A stretch of 64,000 nt of DNA from Chitinophaga sp. HK235 (GCF_018255755.1 NZ_CP073766.1:1550001-1614000), one strand, 5' to 3'; shown: positions 43,440-53,433, numbered from the stretch's first letter. Notes: generated by a model not told the origin, from the letters alone. A program made the numbers and translations.

Positions 43440-43916
43440 CTATTTGACACCTGTATACCACGCAGGCCTTTCCAGCTCATTGCTCCAGAAAAGTGCTGCC
43501 TGTCCGAATGGTGATCCATCCGGATGACTTAACCGCCATACCACACCATCGTAAATCGTAAAAGTATTTCCGTGTTTATCAATGCGCGGACCGGTATAAT
43601 GATAGGCAATGCCATGGAGCGTCACGTCCTGCAACAGCCGTTCCCGTTCACTCCTGTCCTGTGGCGCTGCACTTAACCGGGAAGGAAGCTGCAACAATTC
43701 TTCTATACCATATTTAAAACAGGATAAGGCAAATTGATTGGCATAAATGAAATGCGGATCTGCACCGGTTCCATGTGCCAGGATACTATAAGGTGCTTCT
43801 TCGTGCAGCCACTGCGCACGAGCTGAAACATCCGTTGGCGCAGGAAGTGCCTTACCATTCCTGTCGAGAAAATTATGATCTATTTGCGTAATTAATGAAA
43901 GGAGCGACGATGTCAT
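43440..43916 (-). CDS. MEKHLA domain protein
   Basis: Soluble PAS-like protein of 158 residues. The MEKHLA domain spans about residues 40-150: APYSILAHGTGADPHFIYAN, then YGIEELLQLPSRLSAAPQDR and YTGPRIDKHGNTFTIYDGVV, ending RPAWY. The domain is a small-ligand sensor known from plant HD-ZIP III factors and cyanobacterial or bacterial free-standing forms. It lies 9 bases after the TPP-enzyme gene, so it belongs to that operon and may modify or sense its product. Confidence 0.8.
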   Translation of the reverse strand: MTSSLLSLITQIDHNFLDRNGKALPAPTDVSARAQWLHEEAPYSILAHGTGADPHFIYANQFALSCFKYGIEELLQLPSRLSAAPQDRSERERLLQDVTLHGIAYHYTGPRIDKHGNTFTIYDGVVWRLSHPDGSPFGQAALFWSNELERPAWYTGVK

Positions 43917-43925
43917 TGTGGATAG

Positions 43926-45035
43926 TTATAAATTTTTGAGACGGGGATTCTGGCCCAGCTCCTGCTGGTGATCTACGGGTACTTCTATGAGCAGGGAACG
44001 TTGCCCATCCATTTCCATGCGATGTAACAGTTCCTCCAGATTACTCAGATCAGGCTGTAGCCGTGCGGCCTCCCAGCCACAGGCCCTGGCGATCGCGCAA
44101 TAATCGATAGCGGCAACACGGGCATGATAATGCGGTGCTGCGATTTCGGGTAATACTTTTTCCAGTCCCTGTTCAACGATAGATAAGGATTCATTATTCA
44201 GCAGAAAAACAATGATGCCCAGCTGGCTCACTTCTCCTAAAGAACCGGAAAACAGGCGGAAACATCCATCGCCGGTAAACAAAAAAACCGGACGACCGGG
44301 ATCTGATAATTTCGCTCCTACCGCTACGCCAAAAGCTCCGCCCATAGCAGAACCACGATAGAGTGAATAAAAATCGATATTGTCGTTAGGGCGTTGTGTT
44401 ACATATTGACGGTCTTTATAAGCCAGACAAACATCATCTATTCCCAGTGAGTGCGCGGGCCACCATTTATTGAGCCGCTGATATAAAGTGGCCATATTTA
44501 CATACCCTTCCCGTGGAGTGGTAAATGGCCGGTCGTTCAAATCTGCCGGCGCCTTTGCAACAGGCCTGTTAGTGAAGGGATAACGCTGTCCGGCGCTTAT
44601 CAATGCGTTTAATAAAATATCCAGCGATCCGTAAATATGATCATACCCACCTGTGGCCACATGACGCAAACTATTTTCCACTAAGCCATACGCCTGAAAA
44701 ATATTCCCCAGAAAAAAAGTATGAGCAGCCTTAAAACCACTGAAATTAATGGTGTATTCATCCGGGCAGGCACCTAGTACTACCAGCACATCCTGCTTGC
44801 CAAGCGAATTAAACAGTGACATGGCTTTATCATTTCCTCCAAAAGAAATATAGCCGTAACCGTAAGGATTATCCTGGCTCACGGCGTTGGCGCCATTGAT
44901 ACTCCAGATAGCGGCCGCCTGTAATTGTTCACAGAGCTGCGTGGTGAGTTGCTTCGCGTTGGGATGACGGGCCATTTCTTCTCCCACCAAAACCACTACC
45001 CGCTTATCATCCGTCGTTTTCCGGAATGTAGCCAC
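43926..45035 (-). CDS. Thiamine-diphosphate decarboxylase, middle and C-terminal domains
   Basis: Holds the central nucleotide-like domain (VVVLVGEEMARHPNAK near residue 13) and the ThDP-binding domain, LFTGDGCFRLFSGSLGEVSQ then IVFLLNNESLSIVEQGLE (GDG...NNE motif). By family it is an alpha-keto-acid (pyruvate or indolepyruvate) decarboxylase or acetolactate-synthase relative. The start given is a GTG; the frame is open to the left, reaching past 45060 as APSIKDDYLDAF, and joins smoothly with the end of the upstream ORF in another frame. The two together have about the full length of one 570-residue enzyme. Confidence 0.85.
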   Translation of the reverse strand: MATFRKTTDDKRVVVLVGEEMARHPNAKQLTTQLCEQLQAAAIWSINGANAVSQDNPYGYGYISFGGNDKAMSLFNSLGKQDVLVVLGACPDEYTINFSGFKAAHTFFLGNIFQAYGLVENSLRHVATGGYDHIYGSLDILLNALISAGQRYPFTNRPVAKAPADLNDRPFTTPREGYVNMATLYQRLNKWWPAHSLGIDDVCLAYKDRQYVTQRPNDNIDFYSLYRGSAMGGAFGVAVGAKLSDPGRPVFLFTGDGCFRLFSGSLGEVSQLGIIVFLLNNESLSIVEQGLEKVLPEIAAPHYHARVAAIDYCAIARACGWEAARLQPDLSNLEELLHRMEMDGQRSLLIEVPVDHQQELGQNPRLKNL

Positions 45036-45058
45036 AAAAGCATCCAGGTAGTCGTCTT

Positions 45059-45649
45059 TTATCGATGGTGCACGGCATACTCCACCACAGGGTTTCCCAC
45101 AGCTTCATTGTCCAATACCAATACGACCGGTTTGGAGCGGTCCAGGGTAGCTTTTGCAGCAGCCAGCTGCGCGCTTAATGAAAACGGATCATTCAATACA
45201 AAGACAGCATCTCCCAATTCCGCCCGCAATTGCGCTACGATATTACTACCGTGAATGGAAGTATCCTGTAGTGGTGAGAAACCCTCGGTATTACTACCGG
45301 AAACAGGGACAATAAAAACGGCCGGTATGTCGTGCAGCTTGGCATCACTTAATCCGCAAGTGATCAACTTGGTAGCAGCCCCGGTGGTGGCCACTGCAGC
45401 GGCGATTTTACCACTTGCCAGATAATAACCCAATGGAACAAAACCAGCACTGTATTCTCCCAACGTCAGAAATGAAGGATCATCGGAGTGCAGGTCATCA
45501 AGAGGTTTCAGGTGCTTTAGCAGATGAATAACACCACCACCTGTAACGCCGGTGTATAATGTTATACCCCAGTCGGTAAGGGTGTCGATAATGAGCTGAT
45601 AATTGTCAGCCACGCATGGAGGGCTTCCATAAAGGTTATTGGGCCTCAT
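45059..45649 (-). CDS. Thiamine-diphosphate decarboxylase, N-terminal pyrimidine-binding domain
   Basis: Protein of 196 residues with the Pyr domain of ThDP enzymes: a TGVTGGGVIHLLKHLKPLDD opening, the catalytic Glu in LTLGEYSAGFVPLGYYLASG, and AAVATTGAATKLITCGLSDA. It stops with TAA at 45059, just where the domain ends, and the rest of the enzyme follows in another frame (shift of -1). Either a split two-subunit enzyme, a frameshifted pseudogene, or a sequencing indel. Its gene has no regulator beside it. Confidence 0.85.
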   Translation of the reverse strand: MRPNNLYGSPPCVADNYQLIIDTLTDWGITLYTGVTGGGVIHLLKHLKPLDDLHSDDPSFLTLGEYSAGFVPLGYYLASGKIAAAVATTGAATKLITCGLSDAKLHDIPAVFIVPVSGSNTEGFSPLQDTSIHGSNIVAQLRAELGDAVFVLNDPFSLSAQLAAAKATLDRSKPVVLVLDNEAVGNPVVEYAVHHR

Positions 45650-45877
45650 AGAATAGTGATTAAAATTGATATGGTTTATGAAATAAAACTATCGCGGTTC
45701 CTCTGTACAGTTTTGTATAAGGGCTTTTAAGAAGGGTTGTTGATATGGTTTTTTCAAAATGGGTTTGACGGGTACATTGCTCACATTCACTGATACTACA
45801 AGATAAGTAGTATTTCTTATATAACAAATTTTTCTCAATAATATAACTGCTATTTCTCCAGGGGAAATAAAGGAGAG

Positions 45878-46561
45878 TTATTTGTTACCTGGTCGGGCGT
45901 ATTGTTTATCTTCTTCTGATACCGGTCCTGTATATCTGAATTTCCGGTGATCATCATTTATGTTGATTACAGCGCTATCGCTTACCAGGAAAGGTATACT
46001 GTCGAATACCGGTTTGCCCAGGCCATCGCCGGGTGCGATGAGTACTTTATTAACGTTCTCTGGCAGGGTATATTCGGAAAATTCAGTATCGTACATGGTA
46101 TGGATCAGCCACAGATGCCGGGAGGCAGGCTGGTTGACCAGGGTTTCAAAGCCTTCTGTTGTTTGTGTCATTTCAGGATGCTCCGTTACGGCAGGATGTG
46201 GTGCGAAGCTAAAATTGATATACGGTGCATGTTGATAGCCGAACTTAAATACCAGCAGCATTTTACCAGTGGGTACTTTTTCATCTGTTGAAGAAGTGAG
46301 CACATACTTTCCCTTCACTTTATCGGTGGAGAGGTAAATAGTGTCGTGCTGCTGTGTCCATATGCCTTTCACAAAGACATCGAGGGCGCCATAGCTCATG
46401 GCGTATACAAAGCGGTTGTTTTCAAAAATGCAAAGTTCTTCCGCCACCTCCATACGGCTGGCATTGTAATAGCCCGGCATCACGCGGCTATATTTCTGCC
46501 CCTGCGCATTATTTTCCATGATCAGTAAAAATAAAATCAGTAAACCAGTTACATGCTTCAT
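45878..46561 (-). CDS. Secreted protein of unknown function
   Basis: Protein of 227 residues with a Sec signal (GLLILFLLIMENNAQG). The mature part is beta-rich and Tyr/Phe-rich (NRFVYAMSYGALDVFVKGIW), as in many periplasmic Bacteroidota proteins; no domain is recognised. It is transcribed alone and divergent from the acetolactate decarboxylase gene, with 135 bases between the start codons (63 to the frame end). Confidence 0.65.
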   Translation of the reverse strand: MKHVTGLLILFLLIMENNAQGQKYSRVMPGYYNASRMEVAEELCIFENNRFVYAMSYGALDVFVKGIWTQQHDTIYLSTDKVKGKYVLTSSTDEKVPTGKMLLVFKFGYQHAPYINFSFAPHPAVTEHPEMTQTTEGFETLVNQPASRHLWLIHTMYDTEFSEYTLPENVNKVLIAPGDGLGKPVFDSIPFLVSDSAVININDDHRKFRYTGPVSEEDKQYARPGNK

Positions 46562-46696
46562 TTTAACAGTGTCTGGCGTTGATTGTTACAGCTGGTGTCA
46601 GACATCCAAAGATACTAAAGGTGGGTGATTTTGAATGACTCAGCTTTTTATCTATCTTTCGCTATTCATTTTATCACCCTCAACAAAAGCAAGAAC

Positions 46697-47467
46697 ATGT
46701 ATTCCCCGCTTATAGCACTTTTGATGTGCTGTTCACCATCGGCAGATACCACACACCAGCCACTCTTTACCGCAGGGGTAGCCAGTGGATTAATGGGTGG
46801 CCTGTATGAAGGATTTTATCCGATAGATTCACTGAAAACAAAAGGCGATTTTGGATTGGGAGCGCCGGATAAAATAGATGGAGAGTTGCTATTTTTAGAC
46901 GGAAAGGCTTATCAGACTCAGCATACCGGGAAAACAGCAGAAGTATTGCCCGGCCAGCGTACACCTTTCAGCATGGTCAATTTTTTTCATACGGACATGG
47001 TTTTCCGGGTACATCAACCAATGGACAAAGCTGCGTTGTATCACTACCTCGACAGCCTTCTACCAAATGTAAATGGAATGTATGCTATTCACCTGAAAGG
47101 TAAGTTTACCCACCTGAAAACAAGGGCTTTTCCGCCGGTAAAAGAGCACCCCTATCCCCCGCTGGCCAGTATGCTGGATCAACAGCGCTTCTTTTCCTTC
47201 GACAAATGTCAGGGTGATCTCGTGGGATACCGGTTACCTTCTTATATGGACAACACCAATATTGCCGGCTATCATTTCCATTATCTGTCCGACACTAAAG
47301 ATGCAGGAGGGCATATCGTAGATGTTGTTGCGGAAGATGTAACCATCACCATCAGTATACTCGACAGCTATACCGTGCAAATTCCGTCTACGCCGGCATT
47401 TGATCATTTTGACTTTAAGAAAAACAGACAGGAAGATATTAAAAGTGTAGAGCGGGGTTCCAAATAA
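46697..47467 (+). CDS. budA: Exported alpha-acetolactate decarboxylase
   Basis: From the ATG at 46697 the protein has 256 residues and begins with a signal-like IALLMCC, so it is probably a lipoprotein or periplasmic. Family marks: GDFGLGAPDKIDGELLFLDG (about 51-70), the Zn ligands in AGYHFHYLSDTKDAGGHIVD near 188, and FFHTDMVFRVHQP. The enzyme turns alpha-acetolactate into acetoin and CO2. Most copies are cytosolic; a signal makes this one unusual. The ThDP decarboxylase gene nearby could supply the substrate only if it is an acetolactate synthase, which is unproven. Confidence 0.88.
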   Translation: MYSPLIALLMCCSPSADTTHQPLFTAGVASGLMGGLYEGFYPIDSLKTKGDFGLGAPDKIDGELLFLDGKAYQTQHTGKTAEVLPGQRTPFSMVNFFHTDMVFRVHQPMDKAALYHYLDSLLPNVNGMYAIHLKGKFTHLKTRAFPPVKEHPYPPLASMLDQQRFFSFDKCQGDLVGYRLPSYMDNTNIAGYHFHYLSDTKDAGGHIVDVVAEDVTITISILDSYTVQIPSTPAFDHFDFKKNRQEDIKSVERGSK

Positions 47468-47472
47468 TATTC

Positions 47473-47507
47473 AAAGAGGACGTCTCAGTATTTGAAACGT
47501 CCTCTTT
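47473..47507. terminator. Bidirectional terminator
   Basis: AAAGAGGACGT pairs with ACGTCCTCTTT around a 13-base loop, between convergent genes. Confidence 0.75.
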
Positions 47508-47531
47508 CTATTTAATTTCCTATCTGCAAAA

Positions 47532-48962
47532 CTAATTCCATCCACCGCCTAATGCCTGGTAAATATTCACCATCGCATTTAACTGCTGCTTCTTTGTTTC
47601 GATCAGTTCAAACTTCGATTCCAGTGCATCACGCTGTGTCATCAGCACTTCCATGTAATCAGCGCGGGCCGACTTGAACAGGTCGTTGGAAATGTCAATC
47701 GACTGGGTAAGTTTCTCCACCTGTTGGGATTTCAGATCGTAGCTTTTTTCAAGATTATTGATCTTAGCCAGCTGGTTGGCCACTTCCACATATGCGTTCA
47801 GGATAGTACGCTCATAATTATAAACAGCCTGTATCTGCGTAGCATTGGCGCTGTAATAGGTCGCTTTGATCGCGTTCCTGTTGACCAGCGGAGCCACCAG
47901 CTCTCCTGCTAATGAATACAGCATGGACTCCGGCGTTCTTAACAGATAGCCCGGGTTAAATGCCTGATAACCGAAGGATGCGGAAATGCCCAGAGAAGGA
48001 TAAAAACGGGCTCTTGCCACCTTCACATCCAGTTGTGCAGCAGTCAGCGCCAGCTCCGCCTGTTTGATATCGGGGCGGTTGGCCAGTAACTGTGAAGGGA
48101 TACCGGCATGAATGGAAGCCGGCACCAACTCATCAAAACGTTGTCCGTTTCTGGTGACGGGCTGCGGATACCGGGCCAGCAGGTAGTTGATCCTGTTCTC
48201 CGTTTCCGTGATCTTCTGCAGAATACCATACTGGAGATTTTGTGTATTCAACACCTCTGCTTCAAATTTACGTACAGCCAACTCCGTTACCCGGGTGGCT
48301 TCTTTCTGCAGTTTTACGATCTCCAGGGCATTATGCTGTATCTCCATGTTCTTTTTTACAATGGCCAGCTGGTTATCCAATGCCAGCAGCTCGTAGTAGG
48401 AGTTCGCGATTTCAGCCACCAGGTTGGTGATCACGAAATTCCGGCCTTCCACCGTAGACAGGTAGCGGGCCACAGCCGCTTTGCTGGCATTATGCAGCTT
48501 ATGCCAGATATCCACTTCCCAGTTGGCGTATACCCCTAAGAGATAGTCCGGCAATGGGTCAGGCATTTCTTTTCCCGGCTTGATCTCTGTATTGGCTTCC
48601 ATAGCGCCGATATTGGTGTACCGGGCTGATTTATCCAAACCAGCAGCGCCTTTTATACCAACGAAAGGTAAATATTCACCCTTTCTGGCTCTTACCTCAT
48701 TTCTGGATATTTCTATTTCCTGTAAGGCAATATTCAGTTCCTGATTATTCTTCAGCGCTGTATCAATCAGGGCCACCAGGTATGGATCGGTAAAATACTG
48801 GTTCCACTTCACCTGGGCGGTATTGACGGAGTCCTGCGAGTTGTTGTAACTCGCAGGAACAGTCTTGTCAGCTGTTTTCCCAACCAGTTCCGGCACTTTA
48901 CAGGCCGCATAGGTCAAAGAAAGACAGGCTATTCCTATGTATTTATATTTTCTTCTTGGCAT
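47532..48962 (-). CDS. TolC-like outer-membrane efflux factor (NodT family)
   Basis: Outer-membrane lipoprotein of 476 residues with a lipobox (SLTYAACKVP). Two OEP repeats of long coiled helices are visible, with the family segments NIALQEIEISRNEVRARKGE and NRPDIKQAELALTAAQLDVK near residue 310. It forms the trimeric exit channel. It lies 5 bases after the RND pump gene on the same strand. Confidence 0.93.
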   Translation of the reverse strand: MPRRKYKYIGIACLSLTYAACKVPELVGKTADKTVPASYNNSQDSVNTAQVKWNQYFTDPYLVALIDTALKNNQELNIALQEIEISRNEVRARKGEYLPFVGIKGAAGLDKSARYTNIGAMEANTEIKPGKEMPDPLPDYLLGVYANWEVDIWHKLHNASKAAVARYLSTVEGRNFVITNLVAEIANSYYELLALDNQLAIVKKNMEIQHNALEIVKLQKEATRVTELAVRKFEAEVLNTQNLQYGILQKITETENRINYLLARYPQPVTRNGQRFDELVPASIHAGIPSQLLANRPDIKQAELALTAAQLDVKVARARFYPSLGISASFGYQAFNPGYLLRTPESMLYSLAGELVAPLVNRNAIKATYYSANATQIQAVYNYERTILNAYVEVANQLAKINNLEKSYDLKSQQVEKLTQSIDISNDLFKSARADYMEVLMTQRDALESKFELIETKKQQLNAMVNIYQALGGGWN

Positions 48963-48967
48963 TATGG

Positions 48968-51900
48968 TCAGTTTCTCGCGTTAATGGTATCTTCTTCCAG
49001 AATGATGATCTTGCGTTCGGTCAACGGTTTCTCGTCCTCATCTTTAATGAGCTTGCGTTTCGCGGCGATGCTGCCGAATATGTAGTACAATCCCGGAATG
49101 AGGACCACCCCGAACATCGTTCCGATCAGCATTCCGCCCAGCGATGCCGCACCGATGGTACGGTTACCGATAGCACCCGGACCGGTAGCAAACACCAGCG
49201 GGATCAGGCCTGCGATAAAGGCGAGGGAGGTCATTAATATCGGACGGAAACGGGTGCGGGCACCTTCTATGGCCGCCTGGTATACGGACACGCCTGCACG
49301 ATGACGCTGTGCAGCAAACTCCACGATCAGTACGGCGTTCTTACCCAGCAAACCTACCAGCATGATCAGTCCCACCTGGGCATAGATATCATTTGACAAG
49401 CCCATTACCTTAAGCAGCAAAAAGGAACCGAAAACCCCGGCCGGCAGCGAGAGTACTACCGCCAACGGCAATACGAAACTTTCATATTGTGCCGCCAGGA
49501 TCAGGTATACAAAGAACAGCACCACCAGGAAGATGTAGAGTGCTTCATTTCCCCTGCCGGATTCATCTTTGGAAAGACCTTCCCAGTCAATACCATAGCC
49601 GTGTGGCAAGGTTTTGGCCGCCACCTCCTGGATGATTTTGATCGCCTCACCACTGCTGTATCCTGCTGCAGGCTCCCCACGGATAGCGGACGAGTTGTAC
49701 ATATTATATCTGGTGATCTCATTCAGTCCATGAGTTTTTTTGATGCTCATGAAAGCGGAATAAGGCACCATCTCATCACGGTTGTTTTTTACGTACAGGT
49801 TCATCAGGTCGTCGGGCAGCCTTCTGTATTCGGGTGCGGCCTGTACATATACCTTGAAGAAGTTGCCAAACCGGATAAAGCCCAGCTCATAGGTACTACC
49901 GATCAGGATGGAAAGGTTGTCCATCGCTTTGCCGATAGAAACACCTTTCTGCATGGCAGCCTGGTTGTCTATCTGCAGCTCATATTGCGGATAGTTGGCA
50001 CTGTAAAAAGTGAATAAGCCGGTCAGCTCCTTCCTTTTTCTCAATGCCGCCATAAACTCATCGTTCACCTTTTCCATCTCCTTATAGTCGTCCCCGTTAG
50101 TCTTGTCCAGCAGACGCAGTGAGAAACCACCTGCTGCCCCATAGCCGGGTACTGCCGGTGGTCCGAAGAATTCGATGGTGGCTCCCGGAATATCCCGGCA
50201 CTTTTCTTCCAGCTCTGCGATGATCTGGTTAACGGAATGTTTACGTTCAGACCAGCCTTTGAGGTTAATCAGACAGGTACCGGCATTGGAGCCGCGGCCT
50301 TCGGTCAGCACCTCATAACCTGCCAGTGCGGAAACAGACTGAATACCATCTACATGTTCTGCAATCTCCTGTACCTTCCGGGCCATGTCGTTTGTTCTTT
50401 CCAGCGTAGAACCGGGCGGGGTCTGGATAATAGCGTAGATCATGCCCTGGTCTTCACTGGGGATAAAGCCTGAAGGAAGCGTTTTGCCGACACCGAATAT
50501 ACCGAGCCCAAAAGCCAGCAGGATACCGAAAGTGATCACCCGGCGGTTCACGATCTTTTCCATGAGTCGTGTATACCTGCCCGTTAGTTTTTCGAATCCT
50601 CTGTTGAAAGCGTCCAGGAATTTGTCGATCGGTGTTTTTTTCTTTGGCTGTCCGTGGTTATTCTTCAGCAGGATAGCGCAAAGCACCGGTGTAAGCGTCA
50701 AAGCCACGATACCGGAGAGCACAATGGAGGTAGCCATGGTAATGGAGAACTGACGGTAGAAAATACCGACAGGGCCAGGCATAAACGACACCGGAATAAA
50801 TACCGCCGCCATTACAAAGGTGATGGCCACGATAGCACCGCTGATCTCATGCAATACTTTTTTGGTGGCTGCATAAGGCGAAAGATGTTCCTCCTCCATT
50901 TTGGCATGCACCGCCTCAATCACCACAATCGCATTATCTACCACAATACCGATCGCCAATACCAGCGCGAACAAGGTGATGAGGTTGATCGTAAGCCCGA
51001 AAAGCTGCATAAAAAAGAAGGCCCCTACCAGTGATACCGGAACAGCCAGTGTAGGAATCAGTGTAGAACGCCAGTCACCCAGGAACAGGAACACCACAAT
51101 GGCCACCAGCACAAAAGCCTCGGCCAGTGTATGGATCACCTTTTCTATAGAGGCATCGAGGAAAGTGGACACATCATAACTGATTTCATAGTCCATCCCC
51201 GGCGGGAAAGAGCCTTTCAGTTCTTCCAGTTTCGCTTTTACTTCCTTAATTACCTCGCTGGCGTTACTGCCATAGGTCTGCTTCAACACAATCGCCGAAG
51301 AAGGATGATTGTTGAGGTTGGAGTAAATATCATAGAACTCACTACCCAGCTCCACGTCTGCAATGTCTTTCAGCCGCAGCAGTTCTCCGTTGGGATTAGC
51401 CCGGATGATCACATCCTTATACTGTTCCGGCTGATTATACCGGCCCTGATAAGTGAGTACATATTCCAGTGCTTCCGAACGTTTACCATCACTTCGGCCA
51501 AGACGTCCGGGAGAACCGATCACGCTCTGGCTTCCCAGTGCGGCCATCACTTCATCCGTTGACACGTTGTAGGCGCGCATCCTGTCTGGCTTCAGCCATA
51601 TACGCATGGCATATTGCCGGCTACCCAGGATCTGGGCGTTACCGATACCTTTTACCCTGCTCAGCTCGCGCAGGATGTTAACGTTGGAAAAGTTGTACAG
51701 GAAGTTTTCATCCGCTTTGGGATCTTTACTGTATACGTTAACATACATCAGCATGTTGGGCTGCAGGATGTTCACCACAATCCCTTCACGCTGCACCAGT
51801 TCGGGCAGGCGGTTTGTTACCTGCTCAATGCGGTTCTTTACGTTTACCACAGCCTGGTTGGGATCTGTGCCCAGATCAAAAACCACCTGTATGTTTGCTT

Positions 51901-52159
51901 CACCGGCGCTGGTAGCGTCGGAAGTCATGTATTTCATCCCTGGCACGCCGTTAACCGACTTCTCCAGTGGGATGAGTACCGATTTGACCAGCACATCTGC
52001 GCTGGCCCCCGGATAGGCTACACTCACAATAACCCTTGGAGGCGCAATGGAAGGGAACTGTGAGGTAGGAAGTGTATTAATGGCCAGTACGCCCATGAAG
52101 ATAATGACAAGGGATATCACTATCGCAAAGACAGGCCTTTTCATGAATATATTGAACAT
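48968..52159 (-). CDS. RND efflux pump, HAE1 (AcrB-like) family
   Basis: Inner-membrane proton-driven pump of 1063 residues, the full AcrB length. The N-terminus PVFAIVISLVIIFMGVLAIN leads to the porter domain; TM4 has GIVVDNAIVVIEAV with the proton-relay Asp; GYSSGEAIKIIQEVA and the second half repeat the fold, ending with LVGLLGKNAVLIVEFA. It lies between the adaptor gene (24 bases away) and the outer-membrane factor (5 bases). Together they expel hydrophobic drugs from the periplasm. No local repressor; a divergent AraC regulator stands upstream. Confidence 0.96.
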   Translation of the reverse strand: MFNIFMKRPVFAIVISLVIIFMGVLAINTLPTSQFPSIAPPRVIVSVAYPGASADVLVKSVLIPLEKSVNGVPGMKYMTSDATSAGEANIQVVFDLGTDPNQAVVNVKNRIEQVTNRLPELVQREGIVVNILQPNMLMYVNVYSKDPKADENFLYNFSNVNILRELSRVKGIGNAQILGSRQYAMRIWLKPDRMRAYNVSTDEVMAALGSQSVIGSPGRLGRSDGKRSEALEYVLTYQGRYNQPEQYKDVIIRANPNGELLRLKDIADVELGSEFYDIYSNLNNHPSSAIVLKQTYGSNASEVIKEVKAKLEELKGSFPPGMDYEISYDVSTFLDASIEKVIHTLAEAFVLVAIVVFLFLGDWRSTLIPTLAVPVSLVGAFFFMQLFGLTINLITLFALVLAIGIVVDNAIVVIEAVHAKMEEEHLSPYAATKKVLHEISGAIVAITFVMAAVFIPVSFMPGPVGIFYRQFSITMATSIVLSGIVALTLTPVLCAILLKNNHGQPKKKTPIDKFLDAFNRGFEKLTGRYTRLMEKIVNRRVITFGILLAFGLGIFGVGKTLPSGFIPSEDQGMIYAIIQTPPGSTLERTNDMARKVQEIAEHVDGIQSVSALAGYEVLTEGRGSNAGTCLINLKGWSERKHSVNQIIAELEEKCRDIPGATIEFFGPPAVPGYGAAGGFSLRLLDKTNGDDYKEMEKVNDEFMAALRKRKELTGLFTFYSANYPQYELQIDNQAAMQKGVSIGKAMDNLSILIGSTYELGFIRFGNFFKVYVQAAPEYRRLPDDLMNLYVKNNRDEMVPYSAFMSIKKTHGLNEITRYNMYNSSAIRGEPAAGYSSGEAIKIIQEVAAKTLPHGYGIDWEGLSKDESGRGNEALYIFLVVLFFVYLILAAQYESFVLPLAVVLSLPAGVFGSFLLLKVMGLSNDIYAQVGLIMLVGLLGKNAVLIVEFAAQRHRAGVSVYQAAIEGARTRFRPILMTSLAFIAGLIPLVFATGPGAIGNRTIGAASLGGMLIGTMFGVVLIPGLYYIFGSIAAKRKLIKDEDEKPLTERKIIILEEDTINARN

Positions 52160-52183
52160 GGCTATTGCTTTTGGAGGTTTACA

Positions 52184-53269
52184 TTATTCCGTTGGTAACT
52201 GTAAATGGGAGATCACCTTCGCTGGTTCTTCATAGTCAAAGGAGATCTTATCATTGTCTTTCACCTTCCGTAAACCCTCCAGCAATATTTTATCGTTTTC
52301 AGATACACCTTCCTTCACTACATACAGATCGGGCATTTCAGCACTAATGGTGATGGGTTTTAACTTCACCACATTATCTTTATTCACTACAAAAACATAT
52401 TTCTTGTCCATGATTTCCATAGTAGCTTTCTGAGGAATGATCAGCGCGCCTTTCAGCGGCATGTTCATGAGTATGCTACCAGTTTCCCCGTGTCTCAGCA
52501 GTTTATCGGGATTAGGGAAAGTAGCCCTGAACGCGATGTTGCCGGTTTCATTATTAAACTCGCCTTCAATGGTCTCTACTACACCAGGGTATTTGAACAC
52601 CTGTTTATTCGCCATCAACAGGTTTACCTTCACTTCTCCTTTTGACTTCAGGCTGGCCTGATAGTCCAGGTATTCAGGTTCAGAAACATTAAAGTACACC
52701 CACATGCGGCTGTTGTCAGACAAGGTGGTCAGCAGATCTCCATCTCCTACCAGGCTTCCCAGTTTTAAATGGAGGCGGTCGATGATACCGTCGAAGGGAG
52801 CTCTTATTTCGGTGAAGGCCAGGTGCACTTTAGCCAGCGAGAGTTCTGCCCTGGCCTTTTGCAGCTTGGCATTTGCCAGCGCCAGTTCATTTTTGGATAC
52901 TACATTTTTGTCGGCCAGCGTTTGTGTATTCTGTACTTCAATTTCTGCTGCCTTGTTTTCAGCCTCTGCCTTGGCCAGTTCAGCCTCATAGAGCTTAGGC
53001 ATGATCCTGAACAACAGCTGTCCTGTTTTCACGGCCTGGCCTTCATCTACGGCAATACCCTGCAGGTACCCCTTTTCCTGGGCCCTCAGTTCAATGTTTC
53101 GGATAGAACGTATCTGACATACATACTCCCTGGTAACGGAAGTATCCATTTTTATAGGACTGGTAACCAGGAACCTGGTATCAGCTTCCTTTTCTTCTCC
53201 TTTTGATGATTTACAACTTGTATGGCATAGCAAGGCATACAAGCCCATGAGCATGGTGATTCTTTTCAT
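52184..53269 (-). CDS. RND periplasmic adaptor (membrane-fusion protein)
   Basis: Lipoprotein of 361 residues with a lipobox (LLCHTSC). Order of parts: barrel-sandwich half (IELRAQEKGYLQGIAVDEGQ), a helical hairpin of two coiled helices (about 100-150, KAEAENKAAEIEVQNTQTL), the returning lipoyl half (TEIRAPFDGIIDRLHLKLGS), then beta-barrel and proximal domain. It joins the pump to the outer-membrane factor. First gene of the RND operon proper. Confidence 0.94.
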   Translation of the reverse strand: MKRITMLMGLYALLCHTSCKSSKGEEKEADTRFLVTSPIKMDTSVTREYVCQIRSIRNIELRAQEKGYLQGIAVDEGQAVKTGQLLFRIMPKLYEAELAKAEAENKAAEIEVQNTQTLADKNVVSKNELALANAKLQKARAELSLAKVHLAFTEIRAPFDGIIDRLHLKLGSLVGDGDLLTTLSDNSRMWVYFNVSEPEYLDYQASLKSKGEVKVNLLMANKQVFKYPGVVETIEGEFNNETGNIAFRATFPNPDKLLRHGETGSILMNMPLKGALIIPQKATMEIMDKKYVFVVNKDNVVKLKPITISAEMPDLYVVKEGVSENDKILLEGLRKVKDNDKISFDYEEPAKVISHLQLPTE

Positions 53270-53433
53270 AGTATGTTATACTTGATTCAGGTGGGTTTGA
53301 TCATTGTTATTGATAGGCACATGACATCCCGGACTACACAGCAGCGTGCCATGCAGACAGTCGGATAATGTTTTGTAAATAAAATATGGGAAAGGTCAGA
53401 CGCGTGCTTTCAGCCTGCCTTGTAAGACAGGCA

